Made by a program: the position numbers and the translations under genes. A stretch of 64,000 nt of DNA. Source: Alphaproteobacteria bacterium. Its GTDB lineage: Bacteria > Pseudomonadota > Alphaproteobacteria > Sphingomonadales > Sphingomonadaceae. The stretch covers positions 77,512-141,511 of the forward strand of contig JAFANP010000035.1 in the NCBI GenBank assembly GCA_019232625.1, written 5' to 3'. Positions 48,621 through 58,436 of the stretch are shown here, piece by piece. The notes under the pieces were generated by a model. The model ran no database searches. It was not told the DNA's origin and saw only the letters and a program-made list of their open reading frames with translations. The first letter of the stretch is position 1. Each line of letters begins with the position of its first letter.

Positions 48621-50120
48621 TCAGCCGGTGATCCTGCTTCCCAGCGGCTTGGTGGCGGGGCCGTGGATGACCTCGCCGGAGAGCTCGAAGCGGGAGCCGT
48701 GGCAGGGGCAGTCCCAGGTCCGGTCGGTGGCGTTCCAGCCGACCAGGCAGCCCATGTGGGTGCAGACGGCGGAGACGGCGTGGACGCGGCCGTCTTCGTC
48801 CTTGAAGGCGGCGACGTTGTCGCCGTCGATCTTCATGATCGCGGCGTCTCCGGGGGCGAGCTCGTCGTAGCTCTTGGGCTTGCGCGAGAGGTAGCCGGAG
48901 ACGAGGTGGGCGGCGACCTCGGCATTCTCCTTGACGAACTCGCCGGCGCCGGCGACCGGCTTGATCCGGGCGGCGTCGAAGATGGCGCTCCAGCCATTCT
49001 CCTTGCCGGTGGCGAGATCGGCGATGATCATCGCCGCCGCCGTGCCGTTGGAGATGCCCCAGGCGGCGAAGCCGGTGGCGACGAGATAGCCGTTGCCGCC
49101 ATGGCTGGACCAGCCGATGAACGGCGCGGAATCCATCGCGCTGTAATCCTCGTTGATCCAGCGATATTCCACCGGGCCCGCGTCGAAATGCGCGGCCAGC
49201 CAGCGCTCGATGTCGGCCATGTACCTGAGCTCGTCGTCCGGGTGGCCGGGCTTGTAGTGGCTGCCGGCGACGATAGCGTAGACCTGGTCGCCCCTACGGT
49301 GGGTGCGTATCGAATGGCCCGGCTGCTCGGCATTCTTGTACATGCCCGGCGGCACCCGGCGGATCGGCGCGGCGATGACCGGCTCCGCCATCGGATAGGC
49401 CAGGGAATAATAGAGTCCGACCTGGCCGAGGGGGAGGTGGGTCGCCATCACCACCGCGCCGGCGCGCACGCTGCCGGCGTCGGTGACGACGCGGTTCGGG
49501 TCGTAGTCGACGACGCGGCTGCGCTCGAAGACATGGCAGCCCTCGCCCGGAAGGGTGGCGGCGAGCCCCGCGACGTAGCGGGTCGGATGGAACTGCGCCT
49601 GGTTCTCCCAGCGCATCGCCTGGAGCACTTCGAAGGGAAGGCCGGTGTCGCGCGTCAGGCTGGCGGGCAGGCCGAGACGCCGGGCGACCTCCACCTCCTT
49701 CTCGATCTGCTCCACATAGCTCTCGTCGTTGGTGTAGACGAAGGCGGGCGTCGGCTCGATGTCGGCGTCGACGCCATATTGCCGCGCCAGGCGCGCGATT
49801 TCGCGGATGCCGGCCTCCTGCGCCTCGGCGTAGAGGCGCGCCTTGTCCTGCCCGAACTTGCGCTCCAGCGTCTGGTAGAGGATGCCGTGCTGCGAGCTGA
49901 TCTTGGCGGTGGACTTGCCGGTGACCTGGCGGCCGACGCGCCGCGCCTCGACCAGGGCGACGCGCTGGCCGCGATCCTTGAGGAGCCGCGCGGCGGTGAC
50001 GCCGACGATGCCGCCGCCGACGATCGCCACGTCCACCTCGAGATCGCCGGCGAGCGCCGGGAAGGCCGGCCCCTCGCCGGCGGTGGCGTTCCAATAGCTG
50101 CGGTCCTCGGTCCGGGTCAC
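48621..50120 (-). CDS. FAD-dependent oxidoreductase with C-terminal Rieske [2Fe-2S] domain
   Basis: From the GTG at 50118-50120 the product is 499 residues. The N-terminal DAO-type domain has VDVAIVGGGIVGVTAARLLKDRGQRVALVEA (GxGxxG). The C-terminus has the Rieske ligands CTHMGCLVGWNATDRTWDCPCHGSRF (CxH..CxxH). This domain pair is common in bacteria as a putative amino-acid-oxidase-like enzyme; the substrate is unknown. Cytoplasmic. It is divergent from the prolyl oligopeptidase gene. Confidence 0.9.
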   Translation of the reverse strand: MTRTEDRSYWNATAGEGPAFPALAGDLEVDVAIVGGGIVGVTAARLLKDRGQRVALVEARRVGRQVTGKSTAKISSQHGILYQTLERKFGQDKARLYAEAQEAGIREIARLARQYGVDADIEPTPAFVYTNDESYVEQIEKEVEVARRLGLPASLTRDTGLPFEVLQAMRWENQAQFHPTRYVAGLAATLPGEGCHVFERSRVVDYDPNRVVTDAGSVRAGAVVMATHLPLGQVGLYYSLAYPMAEPVIAAPIRRVPPGMYKNAEQPGHSIRTHRRGDQVYAIVAGSHYKPGHPDDELRYMADIERWLAAHFDAGPVEYRWINEDYSAMDSAPFIGWSSHGGNGYLVATGFAAWGISNGTAAAMIIADLATGKENGWSAIFDAARIKPVAGAGEFVKENAEVAAHLVSGYLSRKPKSYDELAPGDAAIMKIDGDNVAAFKDEDGRVHAVSAVCTHMGCLVGWNATDRTWDCPCHGSRFELSGEVIHGPATKPLGSRITG

Positions 50121-50224
50121 ATTGGCCTCCTCGCCTGCGGGTGCGAGGCTTGAAACCGCCCGTTGCGAAGCCTGTTCCGCCCCCCTATCGGCGGAGCCTT
50201 CGTCATTCAGCCAGGGACCGCCCG

Positions 50225-52381
50225 ATGCGCAAAGCCGCCGCCTTCCTCCTCCTGCCGCTCGCCGGCTGCGCGACGAACGCCGCACCGCACGGGGCCGCGC
50301 CCGCGCACCGCGCCTCCATCGTCTACCCGGCGGCGGAGCGCGGGCCGGTGGTCGAGGAGCAGTTCGGCGTGAAGGTGGCCGATCCCTATCGCTGGCTCGA
50401 GGACGACGTGCGCGAGAGCCAGCGGGTGCGGCAGTGGGTCGCCGAGCAGAACGCGCTGACCCAGTCCTTCCTGGCGACCCTGCCGTCGCGCTCCGCCTTC
50501 CAGCAGCGCATGCGCGAGCTCTTCTCCTACGAGCGATTCACGGCGCCGGAGAAGAAGGGCGGCCGCTATTTCTACACCCGCAACACCGGCCTTCAGAACC
50601 AGAACGTGCTCTACGTGCGCGACCGGCTCGAAGGCGCGCCGCGGCTCTTGATCGACCCGAACGGCTGGTCGGCCGACGGCGCGACGGCGCTCGCGGAATG
50701 GTCGCCCTCGGAGGACGGCAGGAAGCTCCTCTACTCGGTCCAGGAGGGCGGCACCGACTGGCGCATCGTCCGCGTGCTCGACGTCGACACCGGCAGGCTG
50801 CTGCCGGACGAGGTCAAGTGGGTCAAATATTCCAATCTCGACTGGGCGAAGGACGGCTCGGGCTTCTATTATTCGCGCTTCGCCGCGCCCAAGGCGGGGC
50901 AGGAATATCAGTCGACGACCACCGGCCAGCAGGTCTGGTTCCACCGCCTCGGCACCGGCCAGGCCCAGGACAGGCTGGTCTTCGAGCAGCCGGACCGGCC
51001 GACGCTCGGCAACACGGCGGAGGTGTCGGACGACGGCCGCTGGCTGATCGTCAGCTCGTCCGAAGGGACGGACGCGCGCTACGAGGTGACGTTGATCGAC
51101 CTCGCTTCCCCCGGGTCGGCGCCGCGGCGCTTCATCACCGGCGTCGACAACGACTGGCGTTATCTCGGCAACGAGGGCACCACCTTCTACTGGGTGACCG
51201 ACCGCGGCGCTCCGCGCCTGCGCGTCGTCGCCACCGACATCGACCGGCCGGTGGCGGAAGCGCGGGAGATCGTCGCCGAGGACGCCGCGACGCTGGACGA
51301 CGCCTCGATCGTCGGCGGCAAGCTGGTGGTCAGCTACCTGGTCGACGCCAAGACCGAGGTCAGGACCTACGGGCTCGACGGCAGGCCGGTGGGGAAGGTG
51401 ACTCTCCCCGGCATCGGTTCGGCGGCAGGCTTCAAGGGGGATCGCGGGGATCCGGAGACCTTCTTCACCTTCACGAGCTTCAACTACCCGACGACCGTCT
51501 ACCGCTACGACGCCGCGACGGGCCAGGCGACGCCCTGGGCGCAGCCGCGAGTCGCCTTCAGCCCAGCCGACTTCAAGGTCGAGCAGCGTTTCTACCGCTC
51601 GAAGGACGGGACCCGGATCCCGCTGTTCCTGGTCTATCGCAAGGACCTCGACCTTCGCCGCCGCCACCCGACCCTGCTCTACGGCTACGGCGGCTTCAAC
51701 GCGGCGATGACTCCGTCCTTCTCCTCGACCAACCTCGCCTGGATCGAGCGCGGCGGGGTCTATGCAATGGCGAACCTGCGCGGCGGCAGCGAATATGGCT
51801 CCGCCTGGCACGATTCCGGGCGGCTGGCGAAGAAGCAGAACGTGTTCGACGACTTCATCGCGGCGGGCGAGTATCTGATCGGCCAGGGGATCACGTCGAA
51901 GAAGCAGCTCGCCATCTACGGCCGCTCCAACGGCGGCCTGCTGATCGGCGCGGTCGTCAACCAGCGGCCGGACCTGTTCGCGGCGGCGCTGCCGGCCGTC
52001 GGCGTCATGGACATGCTGCGCTTCAACCGCTTCACCGCCGGGCGCTACTGGGTCGACGATTACGGCTATCCGGACCGCGAGGCGGACTTCCGCACGCTGC
52101 TCGCCTACTCGCCCTACCACAACATCCGCGCCGGCGTGCACTACCCGCCGACGCTCGCGACCACGGCCGACACCGACGACCGGGTCGTTCCGGGGCACAG
52201 CTTCAAATATACCGCCGCCCTCCAGAATGCCGACCCGAACGGCGCGCCGCACCTCATCCGGATCGAGACTCGCGCCGGCCACGGATCGGGCAAGCCGACC
52301 GAGAAGATCATCGAGGAATATGCCGACATGTGGGCGTTCATCGCCCACTATACCGGCCTGGAGGCGTCGGGAGGCCGCTGA
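50225..52381 (+). CDS. Prolyl oligopeptidase-family (S9) serine peptidase, lipoprotein
   Basis: From the ATG at 50225 the product is 718 residues with a lipoprotein signal (AAAFLLLPLAGCATN). The beta-propeller begins with VADPYRWLEDDVRESQRVRQWVAEQNALTQSFL, diagnostic of the family. The catalytic domain has GGFNAAMTPSFS, YGRSNGGLL (serine about 566), TADTDDRVVPGHS (aspartate) and ETRAGHGSGKPTEK (histidine). It should cleave after proline in short peptides in the periplasm. Confidence 0.94.
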   Translation: MRKAAAFLLLPLAGCATNAAPHGAAPAHRASIVYPAAERGPVVEEQFGVKVADPYRWLEDDVRESQRVRQWVAEQNALTQSFLATLPSRSAFQQRMRELFSYERFTAPEKKGGRYFYTRNTGLQNQNVLYVRDRLEGAPRLLIDPNGWSADGATALAEWSPSEDGRKLLYSVQEGGTDWRIVRVLDVDTGRLLPDEVKWVKYSNLDWAKDGSGFYYSRFAAPKAGQEYQSTTTGQQVWFHRLGTGQAQDRLVFEQPDRPTLGNTAEVSDDGRWLIVSSSEGTDARYEVTLIDLASPGSAPRRFITGVDNDWRYLGNEGTTFYWVTDRGAPRLRVVATDIDRPVAEAREIVAEDAATLDDASIVGGKLVVSYLVDAKTEVRTYGLDGRPVGKVTLPGIGSAAGFKGDRGDPETFFTFTSFNYPTTVYRYDAATGQATPWAQPRVAFSPADFKVEQRFYRSKDGTRIPLFLVYRKDLDLRRRHPTLLYGYGGFNAAMTPSFSSTNLAWIERGGVYAMANLRGGSEYGSAWHDSGRLAKKQNVFDDFIAAGEYLIGQGITSKKQLAIYGRSNGGLLIGAVVNQRPDLFAAALPAVGVMDMLRFNRFTAGRYWVDDYGYPDREADFRTLLAYSPYHNIRAGVHYPPTLATTADTDDRVVPGHSFKYTAALQNADPNGAPHLIRIETRAGHGSGKPTEKIIEEYADMWAFIAHYTGLEASGGR

Positions 52382-52485
52382 CCGCCCCGCCTTGACGGGC
52401 CACCCGCCCCCTCTAGGCTGACGCCGGCCTTGGGGGAGGCGCGCATTCGAGTCGCTCGGCTCCCCAGTCCAGCAGGGGAAACGAC

Positions 52486-54711
52486 ATGGCGATCATCAAC
52501 GGCACTCCCGGCGACGACTTCCTGAGCGGGACGCCGAGCGCGGACACGATCAACGGGCTGGGCGGCAACGACCTCGTCAATGCCGGCGCGGGCGACGACT
52601 CCGTCGACGGCGGCGACGGCCACGACAATCTGCGCGGCGAGGACGGCAATGACAGCCTGTCGGGCGGCAATGGCGACGATTACCTGCGCGGCGGCCTCGG
52701 CAACGACCTGCTCGACGGCGGCGCCGGCTGGGACCGCGCCGCCTTCTTCACCGCGCCGGGCGGCATCGCCGTCGACCTGCGCATCCAGGGCGTCGCCCAG
52801 AATACCGGCATGGGCATGGATACGCTGGTCGGCATCGAGCATGCGTCCGGCACGGAGTTCGCCGACGTCATCACCGGCGACGACGGCCCCAACTGGCTGT
52901 GGGGCGAGAATGGCGACGACACGATCAGCGCCAATGGCGGAGACGACCTCGTAGAGGTCGGCCCCGGCAACGTCGTCGCCGACGGCGGCGCCGGCAACGA
53001 CGGCTTCTCGGTGTGGGCGAACGGGGCGGCGCTGGCCGGCGTCAGCGTGTCGCTGCTGCTCCAGGGCGGCGCCCAGGCGACCGGCATCGGCACGATGACG
53101 ATCAGCGGCTTCGAGAACCTCTCCGGGTCGCTCGGCAACGACACGCTCACCGGCGACGGCGCGGCCAACCTCCTCGCCGGCGACCAGGGCAACGACCATC
53201 TGAGCGGCGGCGCCGGCAACGACATACTCTACGGCGACGGCCGGATCATCGTCGACACGCACGGCACCGGCCTCTCCGGTCCGATCGCCACCTATGCGGA
53301 CGTCACGGCGATCGACCCGGCGCTGGCGGACGGCGACGACGTGCTCGAGGGCGGCGACGGCGACGACCTTCTGAACGGGGGCGGGGGCTCGGACACGGCG
53401 AGCTATGCGACGGCGTCGGGCGCCGTGCAGGTCTTCCTCGGCGCCGGCGGCGGCAGCGCCAGCGGCGCGGCCGGCGAGGACACGTTGATCAGCATCGAGA
53501 ACGTCACCGGCTCCGGCTATGACGACCTCATCCGCGGCGACGCCAATGCCAACGTCCTCGACGGCGGCGCGGGGCACGACTTCATGCGCGGCCTGGGCGG
53601 CAACGACGTGATCACCGGCGGGACCGGCGACGACTATCTCGACGGCGGCCTCGGCGACGACCTTCTCGACGGCGGCGCCGGCTGGGACCGCGCCTCCTAC
53701 GCCGTGAGCGCGACGGGCGGCGTGACCGTCAACCTTGCCCTCTCGGGCCCGCAGGCGACGGGGCAAGGCACCGACACGCTGGTCGGAATCGAGCATGTCT
53801 CCGGGACGATCTTCAACGACGTGCTCACCGGCGACGGCGGCGACAACTGGATCTGGGGCGGCTCCAACGGCTCGGGCGTGACCGGCAACGACACCCTCTC
53901 GGGCGGAGGCGGCAACGACCTCGTCGAGGTCGGGCCCGGCACCCACCTCCTCTCGGGCGGCGCCGGCACCGACACGCTGTCGCTGTGGGGCAACGACGTC
54001 GACATCTCGGCCGCCGGAGTCACCGTCTCGCTCGCCCTCCAGGGGGCGCCGCAGGACACCGAGCAGGGCATGATGAACCTGTCCGGCTTCGAGAATCTCT
54101 CCGGCTCCAAATATGCCGACGTGCTGACCGGCGATTCCGGGGCCAATCTGCTCGCCGGCGACCAGGGCAACGACCTGCTCAGCGGCGGCGACGGCGACGA
54201 CGTCCTCTACGGCGACGGCCGGGTCACGGCGGACACCCACGACACGGGCGGGTCGGGGCCGATCGTCACCTATGCGGACGTGACCCTCGTCGATCCGACG
54301 CTGGTCGCCGGCAACGACACGTTGGTGGGCGGCAAGGGCAACGACACGCTCAACGGCGGCGGCGGCGACGACCTGCTCACCGGCAGCCAGGGGGAGGACC
54401 GGTTCGTCTTCGGCCCCGCTTCCGGCCACGACCACGTCACCGACTTCGCCAAGAAGGACACGATCGCCATCCTCGGAGTCGCGGGGGTGGACGACTTCTC
54501 CGACCTCACCATCGTCAGCGTCGGCGGCAGCGCGGTGATCAGCTGGGGGACGGGCGACACGGTGACTCTCGACGGCTACAAGGCGAGCAAGCTCTCCGCG
54601 GCGGACTTCAGCTTTGGACCGGCGCCGGCGGCGGCGCACTCGGCCTTCGCCTTCGAGGGCCACGGCGCCGATGCTCATGCGGCGGCGCAGGCGATGACGT
54701 GGAACCCCTGA
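52486..54711 (+). CDS. RTX-type calcium-binding repeat protein
   Basis: The 741-residue protein starts directly with INGTPGDDFLSGTPSADTINGLGGNDLVNAGAGDDSVDGGDGHDNL and is built almost wholly of RTX nonapeptide blocks, in three larger sections that each include a segment like GWDRAAFFTAPGGIAVDLRIQG..NTGMGMDTLVGIEHASGTEFADVITGD, so internal duplication of about 250 residues is visible. The C-terminal part (GSQGEDRFVFGPASGHDHVTDFAKKDTIAILGV) is like the end module of type I secreted proteins. Confidence 0.88.
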   Translation: MAIINGTPGDDFLSGTPSADTINGLGGNDLVNAGAGDDSVDGGDGHDNLRGEDGNDSLSGGNGDDYLRGGLGNDLLDGGAGWDRAAFFTAPGGIAVDLRIQGVAQNTGMGMDTLVGIEHASGTEFADVITGDDGPNWLWGENGDDTISANGGDDLVEVGPGNVVADGGAGNDGFSVWANGAALAGVSVSLLLQGGAQATGIGTMTISGFENLSGSLGNDTLTGDGAANLLAGDQGNDHLSGGAGNDILYGDGRIIVDTHGTGLSGPIATYADVTAIDPALADGDDVLEGGDGDDLLNGGGGSDTASYATASGAVQVFLGAGGGSASGAAGEDTLISIENVTGSGYDDLIRGDANANVLDGGAGHDFMRGLGGNDVITGGTGDDYLDGGLGDDLLDGGAGWDRASYAVSATGGVTVNLALSGPQATGQGTDTLVGIEHVSGTIFNDVLTGDGGDNWIWGGSNGSGVTGNDTLSGGGGNDLVEVGPGTHLLSGGAGTDTLSLWGNDVDISAAGVTVSLALQGAPQDTEQGMMNLSGFENLSGSKYADVLTGDSGANLLAGDQGNDLLSGGDGDDVLYGDGRVTADTHDTGGSGPIVTYADVTLVDPTLVAGNDTLVGGKGNDTLNGGGGDDLLTGSQGEDRFVFGPASGHDHVTDFAKKDTIAILGVAGVDDFSDLTIVSVGGSAVISWGTGDTVTLDGYKASKLSAADFSFGPAPAAAHSAFAFEGHGADAHAAAQAMTWNP

Positions 54712-54798
54712 ATCCTGAACGACAGCCTAAGAGCCAGTTCAGTCCGGCGACAGCTTCGGCTGCGTAACGACCTCCGGGCGACACGAGGGAGGTCTTCA

Positions 54799-55185
54799 AT
54801 GCGCAGGTTCATCGCCGCCGCCGCCGGGGCGGCGCTCATCGGTTCCGTCTTCGCCGCGCCCGCCGAGGCGCGGGGGCGCTGGCACCGCCACCACGACGAC
54901 GTCGACGCGGGCGACGTGGTCGCCGGCGCGGTGGTGATCGGCGGGATCGCCGCCCTCGCCTCGGCGATCGGCGAGGGCAACCGCCAGAAGCAGGACGCCG
55001 CGGTCGACAGCTGCTCGCGGGAGGCGGAATCGCGGCTGGACGGGCGAGTCACCGACATTGCCGGGGTCACCAAGCGCAAGGGCTATTACACCGTCGAGGG
55101 GAATGTCGAAGGCGGCGTCGGCTTCAGCTGCACGATCCGCAACGGCAGCGTCTACAGCTTCCGAAGCGCCGCCGACGGCGCCTAG
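54799..55185 (+). CDS. Exported hypothetical protein
   Basis: The 128-residue protein has a signal peptide (MRRFIAAAAGAALIGSVFAAPAEA), a histidine/aspartate-rich segment (RWHRHHDDVDAGD), a hydrophobic glycine/alanine helix and a C-terminal beta region with two cysteines (SCSREAE..VGFSCTIRNGSVYSF) that could pair. The type is common in sphingomonads; function unknown. Confidence 0.75.
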   Translation: MRRFIAAAAGAALIGSVFAAPAEARGRWHRHHDDVDAGDVVAGAVVIGGIAALASAIGEGNRQKQDAAVDSCSREAESRLDGRVTDIAGVTKRKGYYTVEGNVEGGVGFSCTIRNGSVYSFRSAADGA

Positions 55186-55207
55186 GGCAGGCTGGGTTTA
55201 GGTTGAT

Positions 55208-55347
55208 CCGCTCATCCTGAGTAGGGACTGAGCTTGGCGAAGCCTGTCCTGAGCGACGCCGCAGGCGGCGTCGAAGGGGATCGTATCGAAGGACCGTCCT
55301 TCGAGACGCCGCTTCGACTTCGCTCAGCGGCTCCTCAGGATGAGCGG
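55208..55347. repeat. Intergenic palindromic repeat (REP/MITE-like)
   Basis: The terminal 14-mers CCGCTCATCCTGAG and CTCAGGATGAGCGG are perfect inverted repeats about 140 bp apart. Between them is further dyad sequence (GTCGAAGG...CCTTCGAGAC). Elements of this type are widespread in sphingomonad intergenic regions. It lies between an exported-protein gene and the convergent SRPBCC gene and may help terminate both. Confidence 0.75.
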
Positions 55348-55378
55348 AAGCAGTGCGTCAACCTAATTCCTCAATGCT

Positions 55379-55870
55379 CTAGCCGGCCCGGGGGCGGTCC
55401 TTCAGCGCCGCCGCCACCTCGCCGAGCTGGTCGGCGGCCGTGCCCCAGCCGTCCTTGAAGCCCATCGTCTCGTGCCGTCCGGCGGCGGCGGCGTCGGGGT
55501 GCATGGCGACGACCCGGTAACGGGTCCTCCCCTCGCCGGCGTCGGCGAGTGTGACGACGGCGGTGAAGACGAAGCCGGCGGGATCGGCGGCGTTGGGCCG
55601 CCAGCCTTCGCCCAGGGCCGAGGTCCAGACGATCCGCTCCCCCTCCACCACCTCAAGGAAGCAGCCGGTGCCGGCGAAGCCCTCGCCGTTCGGCCCTTCC
55701 ATGCGCGTGAAGAACTTGCCGCCGGGCCGCACGTCCATCTCGCATTCCGGCGTGGACCAAGGCTTCGGGCACCACCATTTCTTCAAATGCTCGGGGTTCG
55801 TATACGCTTCCCAGACGAGCTCCCGCGGGGCGTCGAGCACGCGCTCGACCACCAGATCGGTCTCACTCAC
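55379..55870 (-). CDS. SRPBCC / AHSA1-type protein
   Basis: From the GTG at 55868-55870 the product is 163 residues: VVERVLDAPRELVWEAYTNPEHLKKWWCPKPWSTPECEMDVRPGGKFFTRMEGPNGEGF..MGFKDGWGTAADQLGEV, the START-like fold of activator-of-Hsp90-type bacterial proteins. It overlaps the ArsR regulator by eight bases, the usual pairing of such genes. Ligand unknown. Confidence 0.9.
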   Translation of the reverse strand: MSETDLVVERVLDAPRELVWEAYTNPEHLKKWWCPKPWSTPECEMDVRPGGKFFTRMEGPNGEGFAGTGCFLEVVEGERIVWTSALGEGWRPNAADPAGFVFTAVVTLADAGEGRTRYRVVAMHPDAAAAGRHETMGFKDGWGTAADQLGEVAAALKDRPRAG

Positions 55871-56210
55871 TGTCGCTCTCCTTGGCCTTGAGGGTTTCGA
55901 GATAGTCTTCGAGCCGGTCCAGCCGCCCCTCCCAGAGGCGGCGCTGCGCCGCGATCCAGGTCTCGGCGGCCGACAAAGCGGCGGGCTCGATCCGGCAGGT
56001 GCGGACCCGGCCCGCCTTTTCGGAACGGACCAGCCCGCTGCTCTCCAGCGCCTGGAGATGCTGGAGGACGGCGGGGAGGCTGATCGGCAGCGGCCGGGCC
56101 AGTTCCGACACGCTCGCCGGACCCTGCGAGAGCCGCGCCAGCATCGCCCGGCGCGAGGGATCGGCGAGGGCGTGGAAGGCAAGGTCGAGCCGGGCGGATT
56201 GGTTAAGCAC
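55863..56210 (-). CDS. ArsR-family transcriptional regulator
   Basis: The 115-residue protein starts from GTG at 56208-56210. It has the winged helix AFHALADPSRRAMLARLSQGPASVSELARPLPISLPAVLQHLQALESSGLVRSEKAGRVRTCRIEP. No metal-binding cysteine pair is seen, which fits the non-metal ArsR branch that accompanies SRPBCC genes. It probably controls itself and the overlapping SRPBCC gene from the 96-bp divergent gap. Confidence 0.92.
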   Translation of the reverse strand: MLNQSARLDLAFHALADPSRRAMLARLSQGPASVSELARPLPISLPAVLQHLQALESSGLVRSEKAGRVRTCRIEPAALSAAETWIAAQRRLWEGRLDRLEDYLETLKAKESDSE

Positions 56211-56306
56211 ATGGTTAAGTAACGTGGCCCGGCACGGCTGGCAAGGGCGCTCGGCCGCGCAGCTTGGCCCGTGACGAACGGCTTCCGGCGCGATAGACAT
56301 GCACGC

Positions 56307-58436
56307 ATGGGGGTTGGGTCGCGGATCGGAAAAGGCGCGCGGGCGGCGCTGGCGATGACGGCGCTTGCGGTGGGCGTCACCGCCTTCGCCTGCGCCGATC
56401 CGGGCGTCACCCCGACCTGGGAGCTCGCCAAGGATTATTACGATCTCGGCGGAAACGGCGCGATGCTGACGCCCGGGAACGACACCCGGGTGAACCTGCT
56501 GCTCCTTCTCGCCGACCGGCACGGCACGCCGGTGCGCGACCCGGCGGCGACTCAGAAGGGGCCGCCCCTGGTGCTGTTTCCGTGGACGGTGATGTCGGAG
56601 GCGGCCGCGCCCCCCGCGCCGGCGCCGACGGACGGCGACTATAGGGAGCCCTCGCGCTGCCAGACCCAGGCTTCGGGCGCGGCCGCCTTCCTCGCCGCCC
56701 TGAAGGCCGATCCGCAGCTCCCGCAGGAGGAGAGGCAGGCGCTGGCGGCGGCACGGAGCGCCTACGTTCCCGATTGCGCGGCGGCGGGATCGCCGCCGGC
56801 CGCCCCGGCCGTGTCCTCGCCGGCCGGCAAGGCCTTCGCGGCCTACCTGACCGGTGCCGGTCAATTTTACGGCGGCCGCTTTCCGGAGGCGCGCGGCACC
56901 TTCGCCGCCCTGAACGCCGCGCCGGACCCGTGGGTTCGGGAAACGGCGCTCTACATGGCGGCGCGGACCGAGCTCAACCGGGCGCAGCAGGCGTCGTTCG
57001 ACGAATATGGCTCGCTCGCCGAGCCCGAGCACCGGGACATGGCGGCGATCGCTGCGGCGGGTGCCGCGTTCGACGCCTATCTCAAGGCCTATCCGAACGG
57101 GCGATATGCCGCTTCAGCGCGCGGGCTGACGCGGCGGGTCGCCTGGCTCGGCGGCAAGCGGGAGGCGCTGGCCGCCGCCCTGGAGCGGCAGCTCGCCGGC
57201 CCCGCGGCATCCGGCGCCGCGGCGGGCGTGGCCCTCGCCGACGAGATCGACGTGACGCTGCTGGAGCCGGGCGGGGGCGCCGCCGCCCGCGATCCGCTGC
57301 TCGTCGCGGTCGTCGACCTCCAGCGCATGCGCTGCACCCAGACGTCCGACACGCCGGGCGAGGCGTGCGGGCCGCGCCTCGCCGCGGGCGAGCTGGAGCG
57401 GCAGGCGCCGCTCTTCGCCAGGGAGCCGGCCCTGTACGGCTACCTTCGCGCCGCCCAGGCCTATTTCGTCCGCCACCAGCCGCGCGAGGTGCTCTCGCTG
57501 ATCCCGGACTCGGCCCGGCAGCGCCGCTTCAGCTATGTCGAGTTCAGCCGCCAGGTGCTGCGCGGCATGGCGCTCGACGCCGTCCACGACCGGAACGCCC
57601 GCGCCTTCTGGCTGAGCCTGTTCGACGGCGCGGTTCAGCCCTACCAGCGCGAGGCGCTGGAGCTGGCCCTGGCGCTGCACGAGGAGCGGAGCGGCGGCCT
57701 CGCCCGCATCTTCGCACCGGATTCCAAGGTGCGGCATCCCGTCATGCGCCAGCTGCTGCTCGAGAACGTCGCCGGACCCGACCTGCTTCGCCAGCAGGCG
57801 AGGGACTCGCGCGCGCCGAAGCAGGAGCGGGAGGTCGCGACCTACATGCTGCTGGCAAAGGAGCTTCGCGGCGGTTTCTACCGCGAATTCCTCGACGACA
57901 TCCGGCTGGCCCCGGCCGAGGCTCAGGAGACCGGCTATTACGAAGGCGCGGCGGATTACGACGCGCGCTATTCCGACGAGCTCCCGCCGCCCCCGCTGGG
58001 CCGCTTCGGGGCCAAGGCGCCGCTCGGCGACGCCGGTTGCCCGGCGCTGACCGCCACCGTCCGCCAGCTCGCCGACGCGCCCAAGGCCGTCCGGCCGCGC
58101 CTGTGCCTCGCCGAATATTTCCGGAGCAACGGCTTCGACGGGTTCGAGGCGGACGGCCAGGTCGAGGGCAAGGGCCTGGGAACCTCCAAGCCGCAATTCC
58201 CGGGCGGCCGCTACGAGCGGCTGGAAGTCTACAAGTCGGTGATCGCCGACCCGGCGGCGAGCGACGACGACCGTGCGCTGGCGCTCAACCGCGCCGTCCG
58301 CTGCTACGCCCCGAGCGGCTACAATAGCTGCGGCGGCACCGAGGTCCCGGTCGAGCAGCGGCGCGCCTGGTTCAACCGCCTGAAGCACGATTACCCCAGG
58401 TCGCGCTGGGCGCAGTCGCTGAAATTCTACTGGTAG
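56307..58436 (+). CDS. Large exported protein of unknown function
   Basis: From the ATG at 56307 the product is 709 residues, with a signal peptide (GARAALAMTALAVGVTAFACADPG). The body is helical with TPR-like stretches (AYLTGAGQFYGGRFPEARGTFAALNAAPDPWVRETALYMAARTELNRAQ) and an end [21 protein letters not shown] that is tetratricopeptide-like. A GTG at 56271 is an alternative start. The last codons overlap the next gene region, so the two are likely one operon. No named family. Confidence 0.75.
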   Translation: MGVGSRIGKGARAALAMTALAVGVTAFACADPGVTPTWELAKDYYDLGGNGAMLTPGNDTRVNLLLLLADRHGTPVRDPAATQKGPPLVLFPWTVMSEAAAPPAPAPTDGDYREPSRCQTQASGAAAFLAALKADPQLPQEERQALAAARSAYVPDCAAAGSPPAAPAVSSPAGKAFAAYLTGAGQFYGGRFPEARGTFAALNAAPDPWVRETALYMAARTELNRAQQASFDEYGSLAEPEHRDMAAIAAAGAAFDAYLKAYPNGRYAASARGLTRRVAWLGGKREALAAALERQLAGPAASGAAAGVALADEIDVTLLEPGGGAAARDPLLVAVVDLQRMRCTQTSDTPGEACGPRLAAGELERQAPLFAREPALYGYLRAAQAYFVRHQPREVLSLIPDSARQRRFSYVEFSRQVLRGMALDAVHDRNARAFWLSLFDGAVQPYQREALELALALHEERSGGLARIFAPDSKVRHPVMRQLLLENVAGPDLLRQQARDSRAPKQEREVATYMLLAKELRGGFYREFLDDIRLAPAEAQETGYYEGAADYDARYSDELPPPPLGRFGAKAPLGDAGCPALTATVRQLADAPKAVRPRLCLAEYFRSNGFDGFEADGQVEGKGLGTSKPQFPGGRYERLEVYKSVIADPAASDDDRALALNRAVRCYAPSGYNSCGGTEVPVEQRRAWFNRLKHDYPRSRWAQSLKFYW

